59,171 nt of DNA from Rossellomorea sp. BNER. Lineage in GTDB: Bacteria; Bacillota; Bacilli; Bacillales; Bacillaceae_B. The translations under genes and the position numbers were made by a program. Below, piece by piece: positions 59,096 to 59,171 of the stretch (the first letter of the stretch is position 1; each line of letters opens with the position of its first letter). The notes beneath the pieces were generated by a model. It ran no database searches. It saw only the letters and a program-made list of their open reading frames with translations, and was not told the origin of the DNA. The stretch lies in NCBI GenBank assembly GCA_024213275.1, contig JANAVG010000022.1, forward strand, positions 1 to 59,171. The letters run 5' to 3'.

Positions 59096-59171
59096 GCCTG
59101 GCAATGTCCTACTCTCACAGGGGGAGATCCCCCAACTACCATTGGCGCTGAAGAGCTTAACTTCCGTGTTC
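59096..59171 (-). rRNA. rrf: 5S ribosomal RNA, 3' part (partial)
   Basis: The minus strand reads GAACACGGAAGTTAAGCTC, then GTGAGAGTAGGACATTGCC, the 3' two thirds of a Firmicute 5S rRNA ending at GCCAGGC. The 5' part is outside the window. It closes the upstream rRNA operon, matching rrnA upstream of csfB in B. subtilis. Confidence 0.93.

Overview
The window is about 59 kb of a low-GC, endospore-forming Firmicute of the family Bacillaceae. The evidence is the sporulation genes (spoIIE, spoVT, spoVG, sspF, yabG, yabP/yabQ, fin, the gin/csfB homologue), promoters that fit sigma-A, -B, -H, -G/F and -K consensus sequences, and a gene order that reproduces the Bacillus subtilis origin-proximal block from csfB to lysS almost gene for gene. 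I cannot assign a genus. Both ends are ribosomal: the 3' part of a 5S rRNA gene lies at 59096-59171 (minus strand), and tandem rrn promoters plus the leader of the next 16S gene lie at 1-195 (minus strand). The window is therefore the complete segment between two rRNA operons. Nearly every gene is on the minus strand; abrB and a tRNA-Met/tRNA-Glu pair are on the plus strand.

Read in the direction of transcription (high to low coordinates): an alkyltransferase-like protein and the Gin/CsfB factor; yaaO-tmk; darA-yaaR-holB-ricT-yabA (signalling, clamp loading, replication control); trmN6-yazA-rsmI; abrB divergent to metS; tatD; yabE, rnmV and rsmA; yabG; veg and sspF; ispE, purR, ridA and spoVG; glmU-prs; ctc-pth; fin-mfd; spoVT; yabM-mazG-rqcP; yabP-yabQ-divIC; yabR; the tRNA pair divergent to spoIIE; yabS-yabT-tilS-hpt-ftsH; coaX-hslO-a PrsA-like foldase-cysK; and the folate cluster pabB-pabA-pabC-folP-folB-folK-yazB-dusB-lysS. 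Many starts could be refined from ribosome-binding sites and family N-termini. One gene (sspF, 56 codons) is very short.

The coding content is conventional. The unusual material is in the gaps: an exact 52-bp-period array of imperfect palindromes (coaX-ftsH); a mosaic GC-rich hairpin repeat family in at least eight gaps, including a 187-bp tandem duplication beside yabG; two inverted copies of a ~165-bp REP-like element; two long hairpins sharing GTCAGGAACC ends that also act as terminators; a consensus parS site in the loop of the metS terminator; a helically phased Spo0A-box-like array upstream of abrB; a 5S rRNA fragment embedded in a GC-rich element downstream of the rRNA operon; and a metS leader with two terminator-like hairpins.

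I found no prophage, complete IS element, CRISPR array, restriction or secondary-metabolite system. I do not claim a new multi-gene system; the best candidates for undescribed biology are the repeat elements and the regulatory arrays.
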